Source of the DNA: Paragordius varius
Lineage: Eukaryota; Nematomorpha
Assembly: GCA_964247055.1 (NCBI GenBank)
Contig: OZ176053.1
Coordinates: 3,720,001-3,784,000 of the forward strand
DNA: 64,000 nucleotides
Reading direction: 5' to 3'
The position numbers were made by a program, and so were the translations under genes. A model generated the notes under the pieces. It had not been told where the DNA came from. It did not search any database and worked only from the letters and a program-made list of their open reading frames with translations. Positions 23,782 through 36,299 of the stretch are shown one piece after another. Each line of letters begins with the position of its first letter. Position 1 is the first letter of the stretch.

Positions 23782-25337
23782 TTAACACAAATACATTATA
23801 TATAAAAAAATATTTAAATCATTGGTATATTTTTTATTTGAGTGAATGCGTATTAGCAGATTGTCATCACAAGAATTTGTCAAATTATATTTGACAGATA
23901 ACACGGCCTTTAAAGTCTCAACATTTAAATTTGATTTTTCCGATGTCCACATCTGATTTACTGTGGAAAAAACGCGCTCAGTAGCAGCGTTGGTTCCATT
24001 AATGTTATCCAATAAAAATGATCAATTTCATTAAATTGCACCGTCCAGTCTTCCAATAATCTTTACAGTTTGTATAAAACATTTTTAATGGAACAAGATA
24101 TCTTGGCGATTTATTAAGCCTTGTTTTTCTAAATTATTTATAATATTGCGATTGGTTACTGGTATAAAATTATTTTATAACCTTTCTACATTGGAATTTT
24201 AGGTTACTAACTTCATTGGCTACTTCGTTTGCCGAAGTTTTGTACTTTCTATCAATTTAATAACATTTTGAAAGAGAGAAGCTTGATTATGTAGGAACTC
24301 TAACCATATTGAAGAATCACTTTCAAAAAACTTTTCCAAAGTTGTAGGACATTTGTCCTGTGATAAAAAAATAGGATTTTAAAGTATCATTTTTTAAAAT
24401 TCCTTCGATAGCTGGCAGAAGAGCAAACCAACGAGTTTTACAATATCCAAGCATTTTTTTAATATTGAACTTCTGCATTTCCACAGAATTTTTTAAGCGT
24501 TTCAACGCGTACCGTGTATATAAAAATAGGAATATACATTAACAACTACATTTTCCACATCTAGGGGTAACAAATCAGCAGCTGTTTAAATAGCGTTGTG
24601 TGTTATAAGCGCTACACACCCAACGTCAATAATGGATTAAGATTATCTGTTAATTACTGAAAATTATTTTTTGTTTCCCTCCTTGCTTTTCCACCGAAGT
24701 TCGTATTGGTGTACCGCAATATGCGATGATTTTGTCTTTTAAAATATTTTTTCCTAGAATATTCATTATTGAAGTAAAATTATGTCTGAATTCGCACCGG
24801 GTAGAGAAATAAAACTTAAAATTTTAATTTTACTCCGGTTTCTGGACAAAATATTTTATTAACGTGGGAAATATTTTTGTTTCCTGATTTGATACATCAG
24901 AGTATGGCGATATGAAAATTTTCAGGAAATCTTTTTGTATTCAGAAAATGCATGTGGCGAAAGGACAATGCATACAATGCCTTCAGCCTTTGTACGGGCA
25001 CGAATAACATGTGAGGTACAATCCATAGATCTAATGGAATGATTGTAATTAACGCGTGAAAAGATGAAACGCCTTGGGCTAGTGCCAAATTCTTTTCTTC
25101 CTCTCCAAAAGCGGTTTTACGATAAAAATCCCTCATTTTGTGAGATGATGCCACCATATCTAAACATCTTTTATGTTTCTGTATTTCCATATGCTTTGTA
25201 ATATTATGCTTACCGCCATGTGGTAGAGTGAACCCCTAACAGAAAGTATTAACAAATGATTCATTTTTCGTTTTTTTGATAAAAGGAAATTCTTTCATTA
25301 AATCATCGTTAAATTTACAACCTCTTTTTGTACTCAT
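23782..25337 (-). pseudogene. hAT transposase (ZBED/SCAND3-like), broken
   Basis: The N terminus starts at 25337 with MSTKRGCKFNDDLMKEFPFI, a typical start of this hAT group. A BED-like zinc finger follows: HGGKHNITKH..KHKR, with an in-frame stop directly after its first Cys region. A frame at 25190-24897 continues the coding region (MEIQKHKRCLDMVASSHKMR, then KTAFGEEEKN). A middle piece is at 24505-24323 (YCKTRWFALLPAIEGIL, the conserved CxTRW..L region). The C-terminal dimerisation domain is at 24012-23782 (NAATERVFSTVNQMWTSEKS, then LNVETLKAVLSVKYN). Pieces are in different frames with stops between them, so it cannot make active transposase. Confidence 0.9.
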
Positions 25338-25349
25338 ATTTTAAACTAA

Positions 25350-26425
25350 TCTATATATTTATAAAAATGGAAAATGCTGGCTTTGTGATCTGGTACCGGA
25401 AAACCGGTAGACCCATTCAAATCCAAAGTTCGAAAAAATATAATCATTAATGAATGCCCCAACAATAGCTTCGCCCTTTTTTTGAAATAGGCCCCCAGTT
25501 CGGGCCTACCCCGTGTGAAAAACGGTTTTTTTTAAAACAAGTCGACAAAATCGTGTCTTTGAGACAATTTTCTGGAGAACGTGTTGGACCATTCAATTTC
25601 AAATATGATTTTTGTTTACTTATTTTCGATTGCGCCGAACATAGTAAGCTCGCTTTTTTGATTAAGGCCCTCTTTTTACCCGCTCCCCCCGTAAAATGCA
25701 ATTTTTTTAAAAAACAAAGTCCACAAAAATAATTTTTTAAATCTATTTTTCGCCCTAGGTATGAGACCGTAAAAAAATATGGATTCCACGTATTCTCTGT
25801 TAAAAGGCAAAAATTTTAGTCAAGCGGTTCTTTGATGGTAGCTGCTGGGTAGGGAGCTACCCGCAAACTGATTCCTCATGTAACTTTGTGATCTGTTTCC
25901 GGAAAACCTGTGAACCCAATCAAATCCAAATATCGAAAAAATATAATCATTAATAAATGTCCCACAATAGCTTCGCCCTTTTTTTGAAATAGGCCCCCAG
26001 TTCGGGCCCACCCCGTCTGAAAAACGGTTTTTCTGAAAACAGAAATCCACAAAAATCGTGTCTTTGAAGAGACAATTTTCTGGAGAAAGTATCATTCAAT
26101 TTACTTATTTTCGATTGCGCCGAACATAGTCGTCTCGCTTTTGATTTAATCCCTCTTTTCCGCTCCCTTCGTAAAATGCCATTTTTTTCAAAAAACAAAG
26201 TCCACAAAAATAATTTTTTAAATCTATTTTTCGCCCTATTAAACAATATATTAATTAGTATGAATGCTCCGTTTAAAAATTCCTATAAAATCATATCTAT
26301 TAAATAATGTTTCGAAATAATCCACATATGTGGATCATTTTATTGTCCCTTATTTCAAATAGCCCTCCCCCCCAGAAGTCTGAAGGACTTATTCTGGCTG
26401 CGTAGCAGCACGAGATTTACGCTAG
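25350..26425 (+). mobile_element. Non-autonomous Helitron, copy 1, nested in the hAT
   Basis: The 5' end is TCTATATATTTATAAAAATG, preceded by A (25349). The 3' end is CTAG (26422-26425), followed by T (26426). Twelve bases before CTAG stands a perfect small hairpin, GCTGCGTAGCAGC. These are the Helitron rules: insertion between A and T, 5' TC, 3' hairpin plus CTRR, no target duplication and no inverted repeats. The interior contains a duplication with an offset of about 503 bp (25381 on and 25884 on) and a second palindrome, AAGTCTGAAGGACTT, near 26377. No Rep/helicase coding is present. Open frames on the opposite strand have no recognisable product. Copy 2 is at 41029-42967. Confidence 0.9.
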
Positions 26426-26826
26426 TATTAATATAAAAAATATTATATTACCTTAATTTTCTGGAGTAAACGTATAAGCTACCGTTGTGATATTAATTTG
26501 TCTTTGTGATAATGTTGGCAGTAGGATTAGGAAGCAAAGTGTATAATCATATGATATAAATTTGAAAATAAATATTTTTAATTTAAAAATAAAAAACTTT
26601 AATTTAAAATTGATACAGATTTTAAAGATAACTAATGATAATAAATTTAAACGGATAAAAAAAAAATAAATTTTATATAAAAAACTTAAATGTATTTAAA
26701 AAAATCTTTTTTTATATAATCGTGAAAAAGCGGGACATTTCAAAAACGCAGCGGGAGGCGGGACAAAGTGTGAAAAAGCGGGACTGTCCCGCCAAAAGCG
26801 GGACGTCTGGTCACCTTAACTATATA

Positions 26827-29800
26827 TTGCTTTTTAGAGTCTATTGATTTATATCAATTATAGGTAAATAGTCTAATGTATATTCCAAAAAAATTTCACG
26901 TTTTTTTACTAGCATAGGGCAAAATTCAGGGTCAATTTAAGAGAACGTCTTGATTAATCTTGCAAGGGAAGAAATTTGCGGTCATTATTAAATTTATGAA
27001 GTGCACAATCATATCTGCGGGTCTATTACACAGAATGAATCAAATCTGTCTGCTAATTACAAGGGTCCTTAAATCATGCGCTATTTGAAGTATCTGCAGC
27101 CTTTATTATATTCAAAGATGCTCATATATTTTCCGGATATTAGATGCACGAAGCTAAAAATCCCTTGATTATTCTATCCCAGAAAATACAGTCGTCCATT
27201 ATGGGCCCTTTCTGGACCCGAGCAATAATTTTTAAAGCGTTTTTAACATAGGACGATCATAGACATTTGAAACGTAACAAAACTTTTGGAAAAACCACGA
27301 CTGTTGTTGTAAAAATGATGCTAATTCACATTAGTGCTAAAAGAAGTCAAGAGCCACTTTTTACTGTAATAATTGAAACTATAAAGACAAAACGTGAAAA
27401 CCAAACGACAAATATAACTATTAAAATGACAATCATAATTTTATTTTGAATTATATAATTGAGTTTTTACATCTCTATTTCCTATTTCCCAACCCAAAAT
27501 AATGGGTTATTTAAAAAAACCAAGATTTTAAAATAGTTGACTTTTTAAAATAGGGTCTTTAAATATTTACGTTTTGTGTGTGTAATTTCATTTTTTATTG
27601 TAAACCCACACCGTGGAAAAATTGGTGTTTCATAAAAAGCAACCATCAAGTATTAAAACCGAATTTCCGTAAATCGTGCAAGCTCCTTCTATCATTCATA
27701 GGTGTTTTTTATTCATTTTATGCGCCGTCAGAGCGATGCCATTTTTCTAAATTAATCACAATTGTTTTTCGCCAAAACAAAGTCCAAACAAATATTTCCA
27801 TTAAGCAATATTTTGGAAAACATATGTGACAATATAAATTTGATAATGACACTAGGTCCCCTTATGAAAGCGTAGATTAAACACGGTGGCAGCAAAAAAT
27901 ATACAGTTATGAAACACATATCATTGGATCTTTAATCTAATTAATATCGAAGCGTTGACAGGTTAGAAAAATGATACTTTGATTTTACAATAGCTAAAAT
28001 CAAAAAATAATATATTTGTCGCATATTAAGTCGATTAAATTAAATACAATATAGAACGCAACAACGAAATTTTATTTATTAGTAATTATAAGGATATTCC
28101 TTAACGCAAAATATTATTGATAAAGATTAAACATTTTTCAGAAGGTCTTAAAGGTAGAAAAATTAAGGCTAAAAATCGCTTTTTGGCTCCTAAATTCGAA
28201 TCAAATAAACTTGTTATTATGCGGTAATATTAATTTTTATTTTATCTAAAATCGCGTAATAATTTAAGGCAAAAGAAATTTTTGATAATTTGCAACGAAT
28301 CAGAAGTATAATTTTTCAAAACATTTAATATATATTATATACTTTTCTATTTATTTCGATAGAAAAAAAAGATTTATCAGCTAAGTTTTTAGATTTAAGA
28401 AGTTTTTATACCCAAAAGCTCCAATAGCTCAAATGACACCAACATGTTGAATACAACTTTCAAGCCTAAAAAGTCCCTAAATTAAAAAGAGCCAATATAT
28501 CTTTTTTCATGGAATTGTATAGAAAAAGTATTTTTAATATATATTAGATGTTTTGTAAAAATTATACGCTACTTCCGTTCTGGTGTAATTTTTAAAAAAT
28601 TTCTTTTTTATAAAAGGCAAACACGATATATTGTATAACTCTAAATATATAGTAAATATATGATAGTTAAAAGGAAAATTAAAATCTTTTACCGCATAAT
28701 TACAAGTTTATTTGATTAATTTATTACAAAGTAATAATTTATGTGGGAAAGATCAAGTTAAAAAAGATGTGTCTTGATGTTGTTACTTTTTATCTGTGTA
28801 ATTTTTTTTCCTGTACTATAAAATTGGCACAAAATGGAATTATATAATTTTTGAGGCGCATTACAGTAAAAATTGAAATTATACGGACAAACGTAATATA
28901 AAGAGAAAATTTAAAAAATCGAGATTTAAAAGTTATGGTTTTCTTTTAAAAATTTCTTTATATTTAGGGTTTGTCTGTATATAATTTTCTCTGTATTAAA
29001 AAACATTTTTGAAAATTACTAAATTTATAGTTTATTAACGCTAGTCCGCAAAAGATTATATTTTTACTTTAAAAATTGTCAATATCAAGATGGTGGATTT
29101 TTGAAATTTTAAGAGGCAAAATTGAATAATAAATACGTATATTTTATAACTTTATATTTTGCTATAATTATTTTTTTTAAATGCGTAAAATTCCATTGTA
29201 TATATTAAATGGCTTTATGAATCTTTATATATAATTGATTAAAAATAATATCTACCCATCGCATTTTATGAAAGTTTTATTCTCTTTCTAATATAATTTT
29301 TGGTCGATACATCTATCATAAATTCAAAAGAAAAAAGCATCCAGTACATATCCAAATTCACTTTATTACTTCATGTGGTAATTTTATATCCAAGAAAAAT
29401 TTAAATATATTTAAGGTATTAAATATACTTTCCTTGCCTTTTTTGCATGCGTTAAAAATTTTATTAAATAAAATTGGGAAAAAAATCATCATCCCAAACT
29501 TTTGCGTCGCCATTTTCTTTAAAAGTTTTAAATCGCTGATACTAATCCTAGAAAAATTTGAATATAAAGTATTTAAATTACGCCGAATTTTAAAATATGC
29601 TTTCTTTACCTTTTTTTGCATGCGTAAAAAAATTTCATCTTAAACTTTTTCGCCACTATTTTTTTCCTTAAATTATCACTGATACTAGAGAATTAAAATT
29701 ATGGTTCAATAAAATTAATAATTATTATCATCAAAAAGCTTTCAGGCTATATTTCAGCAAATTCTTGATATTTATCTAAAATCAGCTGTTGATTTCAATC

Positions 29801-32123
29801 GTGTTTTAAAGATCTCCCAATTTTAGACTCTAGTTAAAAAAGTATAAAAAAATAATTTTTATCTAATGCATGAGAACAATGTTTGATAATTAAATCAAAA
29901 AGAAATCAACTCTCAAAACAGCAGTTTAATTAGTTACAAGATTAAGATACATAATTACACTAAAATGTCAACACAAACAAAAAAATGAAAATGTAATGAG
30001 TATAAACTGACATAACGCAAAAATACAGACAAATATTTTTCAAAAAGAACAACCATACTTTTTTACATTTTTATTTTACCCTTAAACAATAAAGCTATTA
30101 GATGGATTTGAAAAAAGAGAATAAAAAAGTAACGCGTTTTTGGAAAAAATATTTATCCATATTTACGTTTTGTGTTTATTTAATTTGTATGTAAAGGTGA
30201 AATAGTGATTAAAATCAGTGGTCTCCAACACTAATGACTTACCATGCTGCATTTTTGACTCGAAAAACGCGGGTCGAATAAAAAAAATATTTGGAAAATA
30301 AATAGTTATTATATTTTTTAAGAAAACAATAACAAGTATAAATGCTTTTATATTTACCTGATAGTTTCTTACTTAAATTTGAATGGTGTTCAGAAATAAA
30401 TTTTTTATGAACAAACCAATCATTCTAGAATTAAAAAGTTAAGAAACGGTTCCATATTTTTGATATATTTGAAAATGAGAATTATTCGTAGGTCCCACAA
30501 TATAAAATCTCGAAAGACCGCGTAGGCTCGCAGGGCCCGTGTTGGACATCCGGAGTGACATTATATATTTTAAAAAAATCTTAAGGATGAAACTAATCAA
30601 AAATCACAACCAATAATTATTATTTTTTAGATTCAAAATATAATAAAATACTTATAAATGGCGCGCGTGTCGCCAAGGATATTAGAAAAAATTTGTAATT
30701 ATATTCTAAAATAAAATTAACATTGCATTTTAAAATAATTTTCCTGCCCCGAAAGCAATATCAACTCAAATATCAGTGTTTTGATATAATTAGCACAAAA
30801 GTGGAAACTTATTTAAATGACTATTAAAAACAAAACAGCTTAAAGTTCTTAAACTCTATTACACATTCATTTCAGAATATATATGACTCAAGATTTCTAA
30901 CTTGTAAATTTTAATTATCATTATAAAATATAAGATATAACGTGCACTTTCGTATTTAATTAGCTTTAATTTAAAATCACTTTGGAGCAAAATATACGCC
31001 AAATAAATATATGTGCGCATTAATGAATTCAATTTACAGTATATAATTATAGATTCAAAAGACCGATGTTTTTTTTAAACTTGAGTATTTTATTACAACT
31101 TATTGTTTTAAATTGCATAAAAGGAAATAGAGATGTATATTTGTAACGCATTATATGGATTACATTTGTAATTAAATAATTTATATAAGAAAAATCAGGG
31201 TTTAAAAGGTATGGTTGTCTTTAGTAAAAAATATTGTCTTTATATTTTTACGTTTTGTCCGTAGTAGATGAGTAAGAATTTTATGTCTTTGCCTTTTGGG
31301 TCTAAGGGCTTATAATATTTACACTTTTGTGGTATTCAAAAAATCACAAATTAGCTAATTTTCTTAGAAAGCCAAAGGCCTAATTTCAATCTACATCATT
31401 ATTTATATTATTTAAAATAATTCGATGTGGGTTCCGACATCTTAAATTGCGCACTATTTTTAATATATACGACATCAAAACAGGGTATTTTTAATAAAAT
31501 AGCTTTCTTTGCAAAGCAATTAAATTACAGTAAAAATTGAAATATACGGACACAACTGGAAAAATAACAGACAAATAACCCTAAAAAACAACCATATTTT
31601 CGAAACCTTGATTTTTTTAACACATGCTAACTTTTTTGGCTCGCAAATACAATGGTGATGTAAATTGGTTACATTTTCTTTTCTAAATTTCCAAGTAACC
31701 ATATAGTTTATGTAGCAAATATCTAGCTTAGTATGGTTGCCTTTTAGAAAAAAATATTTTATTTATATTTTCACGTTTAGTCCGTATAATTAATTTCTGT
31801 TAATAATTATCGTTCTATTAATTTTCTATTTAATTTTCGATCATTATATTACAGATTTTCAACTGTTGTTACAAAACATAATCAATCCGTCATTTACCAT
31901 TACAATAATATCATCCTTATCTTATGTTTCTTAACAAAATAGAGTGCTTCTAAGTTAATAAATTGATTTCTATGATATCCCTATGTAGCTATACTCAAAA
32001 TCTAGGGTAACCTAGTGTTGATATTCGGTTTATTTTCAAATTTTCAGTTTAATTTTCATAAATGTCAATTAAATTTAATTTAAATTCGTATAACCGACTG
32101 CATTTGACCAAAATTGCAAAGTT
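26827..32123. other. Gene-free repeat mosaic
   Basis: No gene recognised in over 5 kb. A somewhat G+C-richer stretch at about 26900-27250 matches nothing I know. Several copies of a 60-75-bp repeat lie here (near 27365, 27545, 28865, 28965, 30005, 30140, 31215, 31525, 31740). A hAT-type MITE is at 30216-30557 and a partial family E copy at 29640-29960. Frames such as 29358-29621 and 31520-31702 overlap these repeats. Confidence 0.5.
30216..30557. mobile_element. hAT-type MITE, diverged
   Basis: The left end CAGTGGTCTCCAACAC and the right end CCGTGTTGGACATCCGGAGTG are imperfect inverted repeats, with GCAGGGCCCG just inside the right end. No clean target duplication is visible. Same family as 22878-23126. 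Confidence 0.5.
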
Positions 32124-32187
32124 GCATATATATATTTATATATATATATATATGTATATTATATAATATATATATATATATATATAT
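32124..32187. repeat. (TA)n-rich microsatellite
   Basis: An alternating TA tract with a few interruptions, directly left of the hammerhead-like motif. Confidence 0.85.
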
Positions 32188-32194
32188 GCGAAAT

Positions 32195-32298
32195 CGATAT
32201 GTGAAAACCCCAAGTCAAATAGTTGGGTCGTACTGATGAGTGCTAACAAGCACGAAACTAGTGTGCGATTACTATTGAAGAAAGGGTTTCACATATCG
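32195..32298 (+). ncRNA. Hammerhead-ribozyme-like motif
   Basis: Core boxes CTGATGA (32233-32239) and GAAA (32254-32257) flank a perfect helix II: GTGC, loop TAACAA, GCAC. A long outer helix, corresponding to extended stem I, is formed by 32195-32210 (CGATATGTGAAAACCC) with 32284-32298 (GGGTTTCACATATCG), one bulge only. An inner hairpin CCCAA..TTGGG lies at 32209-32227. After GAAAC a TAGT..ACTA helix is possible for stem III, but the expected UH cleavage triplet is not perfect (ACTATTG), so activity is uncertain. Hammerheads of this kind sit in eukaryotic mobile elements such as Penelope-like elements and retrozymes; none is evident nearby. Confidence 0.5.
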
Positions 32299-34316
32299 TT
32301 TATAATTTCTGTTAAAAATTATCGTTCTATTAATTTTATATTTAATTTTTGATTATCATTATATTACGGATTTTACAACTCTTATTTTTAATGTATAAGC
32401 CCAATTTATTTTTTGAATTTTATGGTATATTGAACTATTGTACGAACGGTATATTAACATATTACCTTTTGAACGATTACACTTTGGGGTTTTTTACATC
32501 TCAGAGATAAATGTTATAAATAGTTTATTAATAATATTTCATACTATTTTACGAACATATATTTCAATAACTAAATTTAATTTTTAAATAATCAGCAAAA
32601 TATTAGCATTTCAGCCTATCACTGTTATAACTTAAAACCTAGGATCATATTTTGGAATATTGGAACAGGACAGCAAACAAGCTAATAACAGAAAAATTTA
32701 AATTAGAATGACATAAAACATAATAACAAAAAGACTAATAATATCTGTGTAAAAAAGACAACCATAATTTTTGACTCTTCGAAAAAATTAAAAGAGTAAT
32801 TAATTTCTAATTAAAAAGGACCGTATTTAACGTGATTTTCTGACTCATTCTTCATGTTTGCGTTAAAAAAAGTAGGAAATTCTATCAGTTGAAAACATGA
32901 TTGCTTTTTGAAGAAAAATATGTCTACAGCACAAATCACTTATCAACTACTATATTTTACCCAAACACTCACTTGATAAGGTGTTCAGAAAAGAAGACAA
33001 ATAGCGTTTTATTTTATTATATTATTTTGATATATCTTATATTTATGATTTTAATTTCTAATCACATTTAACGCCAATATTTGGATTTGTAGTTCTATTA
33101 AAATGCGAAATTCCTCCAAATCTATTTTTTAGGCTTTGTTTGTAAATATTTAATTTTTATTGTATTTAAATATATTACGAAAGGTTATAATAGTGAGGGG
33201 GTGCATAATAATAGGGAGTCATTGTTAATGAACGTTCTAAAAAACTTAAATGAGCATTCAAATTTATGTAAAGTTTATGTTTTCCATGTTTTGAAGCAGG
33301 GATGTTTAACAAAATGGGTCGCAGGCCGCCTTTCAAATATAAATATAAACATTTATAAATAATATATTAAATTTCAATAAACATTTTAATGTATAATGAG
33401 TTATTTAAGCCCGAAAACACATAATTTAGTTTTTGGTTAAATTTAAATTGTTGAAGGGTGTATATGAATTGTTCCTAGGTGAATTTGTTTGAATAGTAAA
33501 TGGTATACTTACAATTTGCAATCTGAGTTCATCAAAAAATTTTCATATCTAATCCTTATTCTACAACTTAAATCAATGATATAAAATAAAAAAATCAATT
33601 TAAAAATTATCATATCTTTTAGAAAAAAATTATTATTTTTTATTACGTTTTGTCCGTATAATTTAAATTTTTACTGTATAAATTACTTATATATACATTT
33701 GAATTTCAGGGGGCCAACTCACACTTAACAGAAATAATCATATAAACTCAAATAACAACCCTGGAAACAATAATAAAAATTCTCGTTTAAAAACTACATT
33801 TGTACATTCGACACCCCAAAAACCATCTTCGAACAGTAATTAAAGCAATTAAGGCTTTAAAAATCAAAAACTATATAAATGTTTTAAAATATATATAAAA
33901 ATACTAAATTTGGGAAAAATTATTTGATATATTTAACAATGTTAAAAAACTTTTATCCTTAAATATTTTAACCATATTAAATATTTAATAAATTGAAAAA
34001 TATTTTAATCTGAATTTCATGATTAAAAATTCCACTATATTTATCGAATTTTTATATATCTCGTTTTTACTATAAGCATATCATGTTACTAACTCCAACC
34101 CTAAATTGTAATAGTAATGTTCGACATTCAAATTATTTTTTTGAATATTTTTGAATAATTCATTCTTTGATAATAAATCATTTTAAACTTTTTTGGATGT
34201 AAAAATATATTTTCTATATTATAAATTCACCCAATATAGATATTTAAAATGTAAATTACCTTGCAATTTTCCAAAAAACCGGTATCATTTTAAAATAATG
34301 CTTATTTTTAATTCAT
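32299..34316. other. Gene-free spacer
   Basis: No gene. Contains a single hAT-MITE-like end near 33298 (GCAGGGATGTTTAACA), a family B fragment at 33420-33515 and a copy of the short repeat at 33605-33680. Confidence 0.5.
33605..33680 (+). repeat. Short dispersed repeat, family F (example copy)
   Basis: The clearest copy of a 60-75-bp unit containing ACGTTTTGTCCGTATAATTT and ending TTTTTACTGTA. At least ten copies occur in both orientations (about 4870, 5295, 22745, 27365, 27545, 28865, 28965, 30140, 31215, 31525, 31740). Copies are often next to hAT-MITE ends, which suggests that they are subterminal pieces of a larger non-autonomous element. Confidence 0.6.
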
Positions 34317-35691
34317 TTATAATGTGCCATCCTTAGTTGAGCCACTTTTTTGTATTTGACCCTGTGTTCTGCCTGTAAGAACGCCACCTTTAGTAGAACA
34401 AAAAATCGCCGTAATCAATATTCCACAAAACGTGTGGCTCCATTTAAATTCAATCATGGCTATCTCATTTTCCTTTATTAATGCGCTGATCAAAGTCGGG
34501 CCACCATTTTAAAAACCTAATTTAAACTTGAATGGGTACAACTAGTATATTTAGTAATATAAATTTTATCATATTCAAAAAGTATTTAATTTTTGATATA
34601 AAATCAAACATTGTTTTCAATAGGTATATATGGTGAAAAGACGAAAATTTATAGAAAAACATTTATTGGTATTTTTATGAGGAATTCAAAAGGGTTCATT
34701 CGGCATGTTTTTGAGACAACGACATTGGATTAATATTTAGCACTCAAAAATGTTCCCACGCCATATATACCAGTGTTTAAGTACCCAAATATCTAAATAA
34801 AATATATAATCATAGATTTATATATTTACACTTTTCATAAAATAATATTTTGGGACGGAACTAAAGTCATCAAGTATTTTTAAAGACGGTCTCAGTCAGT
34901 TTAGGGCAATTTCACCCTTTTTATAAAGTTCATTTTTTATACCCTATAAGTAATAATAGGTTGCAATTTTTTTATCAAATATTGACAGAATTAGCATTCA
35001 CAAGAATTTTTATTGGCCTGAAGATATAACAATAAAAAAATATATTTTTTTGTTTTAGCGAATTTATTTATAATTGATTACCGCAGCAAAAGTGTAGGCG
35101 GTGACATTGGCTTCTGAAACCAGAACATAGGTAGAGCTCATTGCACACAAAATTGAAGCGCAGATATAAAATCCCAGCTCCTAATTAATTAAACAGGATC
35201 CAGATATACTATTTAAAAATTTTTTTTAAGAAAACCTTTTAAAAATTAAATACTTTGGCCTGTCTGGAAAATCGTAGCCAATGATAATTATATATGCACG
35301 ATATTTAAAAATATTTTTAGTGTGACTTTAAATTTAAAACAAGAGTCTTAAAATGAAATTACATAATAATTTTAGCTGAATATACCGCTTTATTCCATGA
35401 GAAGATGATGCGATCGTAAAGTGCAAAAAGCAATACTATTAAAAGAGTTGCAGTTAAAATAAGGCAAATAATCGTTATTATCATTAAAAAGGTGTGGGGC
35501 CAAGCTCGTCTAGCTTCTGGAACGATCAAACACAAAATGCATAATATTCCAAATATCTATATTCAAATACATTTTATCAATTATAAAATATAATGTATTT
35601 TAGGATTGGACATACAACATATATAAAAACTGATTGCTTTACAGTAATTCACCTTCATAAGAGACTCCAATTTTGGAAAAAAACGCATCAT
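34317..35691 (-). CDS. MARVEL-like four-helix membrane protein A
   Basis: Exons 35691-35653, 35556-35386, 35180-35082 and, less surely, 34472-34317; about 154 residues. After a short N terminus ending LESLMK, exon 2 encodes two helices (IFGILCILCLIV and FLMIITIICLILTATLLIVL) joined by PEARRAWPH. Exon 3 encodes a third helix (ELGFYICASILCAMSS) ending AYTFAA. This layout and the AYTFAA-like motif fit the MARVEL/CMTM family of vesicle and junction membrane proteins. Protein B (37945-40624) is a paralog: exons 2 and 3 have identical lengths (171 and 99 nt) and phases. The fourth exon was chosen because HTFCGILITAIF aligns with FGCLNTALYG of B; it adds about 13 residues before the helix and a longer tail, so this exon is uncertain. 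Confidence 0.75.
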
Positions 35692-35734
35692 GACTCTTTC
35701 TAAATATATATATTTATATATATGGCAAAAAAAT

Positions 35735-36195
35735 TTGACATTTGAAATATCGAGAGAAAATCAAAATTGGGCAAAAAGTGAAAATTAAGGATAATTAAAA
35801 AATAATGATAAAACGTGTATTAGGTTTATTATCATTTTGGGAGATATTTTCAATATATAAATAGGCTATCATATTGTTAGGGTTTATAAAACTCAGATCA
35901 AAATATCGTGTTTTTCCTTTAACATTAAATGACAATTTTTTTTATTAAATTACATTAAAATATTTTTTTAATTATTTATTATCTAAACTCATTATTAAAA
36001 TCCTAACATTCATATTTTATTCAGTAAAAATAATTTATTTAAAATAAAATTAATACAAGATTGTTTTTTTAATTTTTTGCCATCTAGTTTATGAGTTGAT
36101 AATAAATTTACTGTTTTATTTTGGAATCTTATATGAGCGGCAATTATAAATTATAAATTAGAGCAAAATAGGATTTATACCAGTAGTGAAATATA
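35735..36195 (-). repeat. Repeat family C, copy 2 (inverted)
   Basis: Reverse-orientation copy of 3450-3990. Together with copy 3 at 36300-36765 it makes a large imperfect inverted repeat in the spacer between the two MARVEL genes. Ends are approximate. Confidence 0.6.
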
Positions 36196-36200
36196 AACTG

Positions 36201-36273
36201 AAAATCCGTACAAATTTCATTAAAAATATCTTGTTTTAACACAAACTGGGTTACAGGGATTTGTACGGATTTT
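36201..36273. repeat. Small inverted-repeat unit between the two family C copies
   Basis: AAAATCCGTACAAAT on the left and ATTTGTACGGATTTT on the right are perfect inverted repeats around a loop of about 43 bases. It may be a tiny MITE or the centre of the family C palindrome. Confidence 0.6.
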
Positions 36274-36299
36274 TTATTAATATTCCACTATTTGTGTAT

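Larger units (their letters stand above)
23656..26818 (-). mobile_element. hAT DNA transposon, full length but decayed
   Basis: A 3163-bp element with terminal inverted repeats TAAGGTGACCAG (23656-23667 and inverted at 26807-26818). It is flanked by a perfect 8-bp target duplication, ACTATATA (23648-23655 and 26819-26826), which is the hAT hallmark. Both subterminal regions are rich in the word GCGGGAC. The minus strand carries transposase remains (23782-25337). A Helitron of 1076 bp (25350-26425) is inserted in the leader just upstream of the transposase start, so the original hAT was about 2.09 kb. The perfect duplication suggests insertion is not very old, but the transposase is broken. 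Confidence 0.95.

Noticed and set aside
25447-26246. Three overlapping open frames of 84-98 residues on the minus strand
   Set aside because: They lie wholly within Helitron copy 1, opposite to its orientation. Similarity to the frame at 42706-42954 follows from DNA identity of the two Helitrons, and no domain is recognisable.
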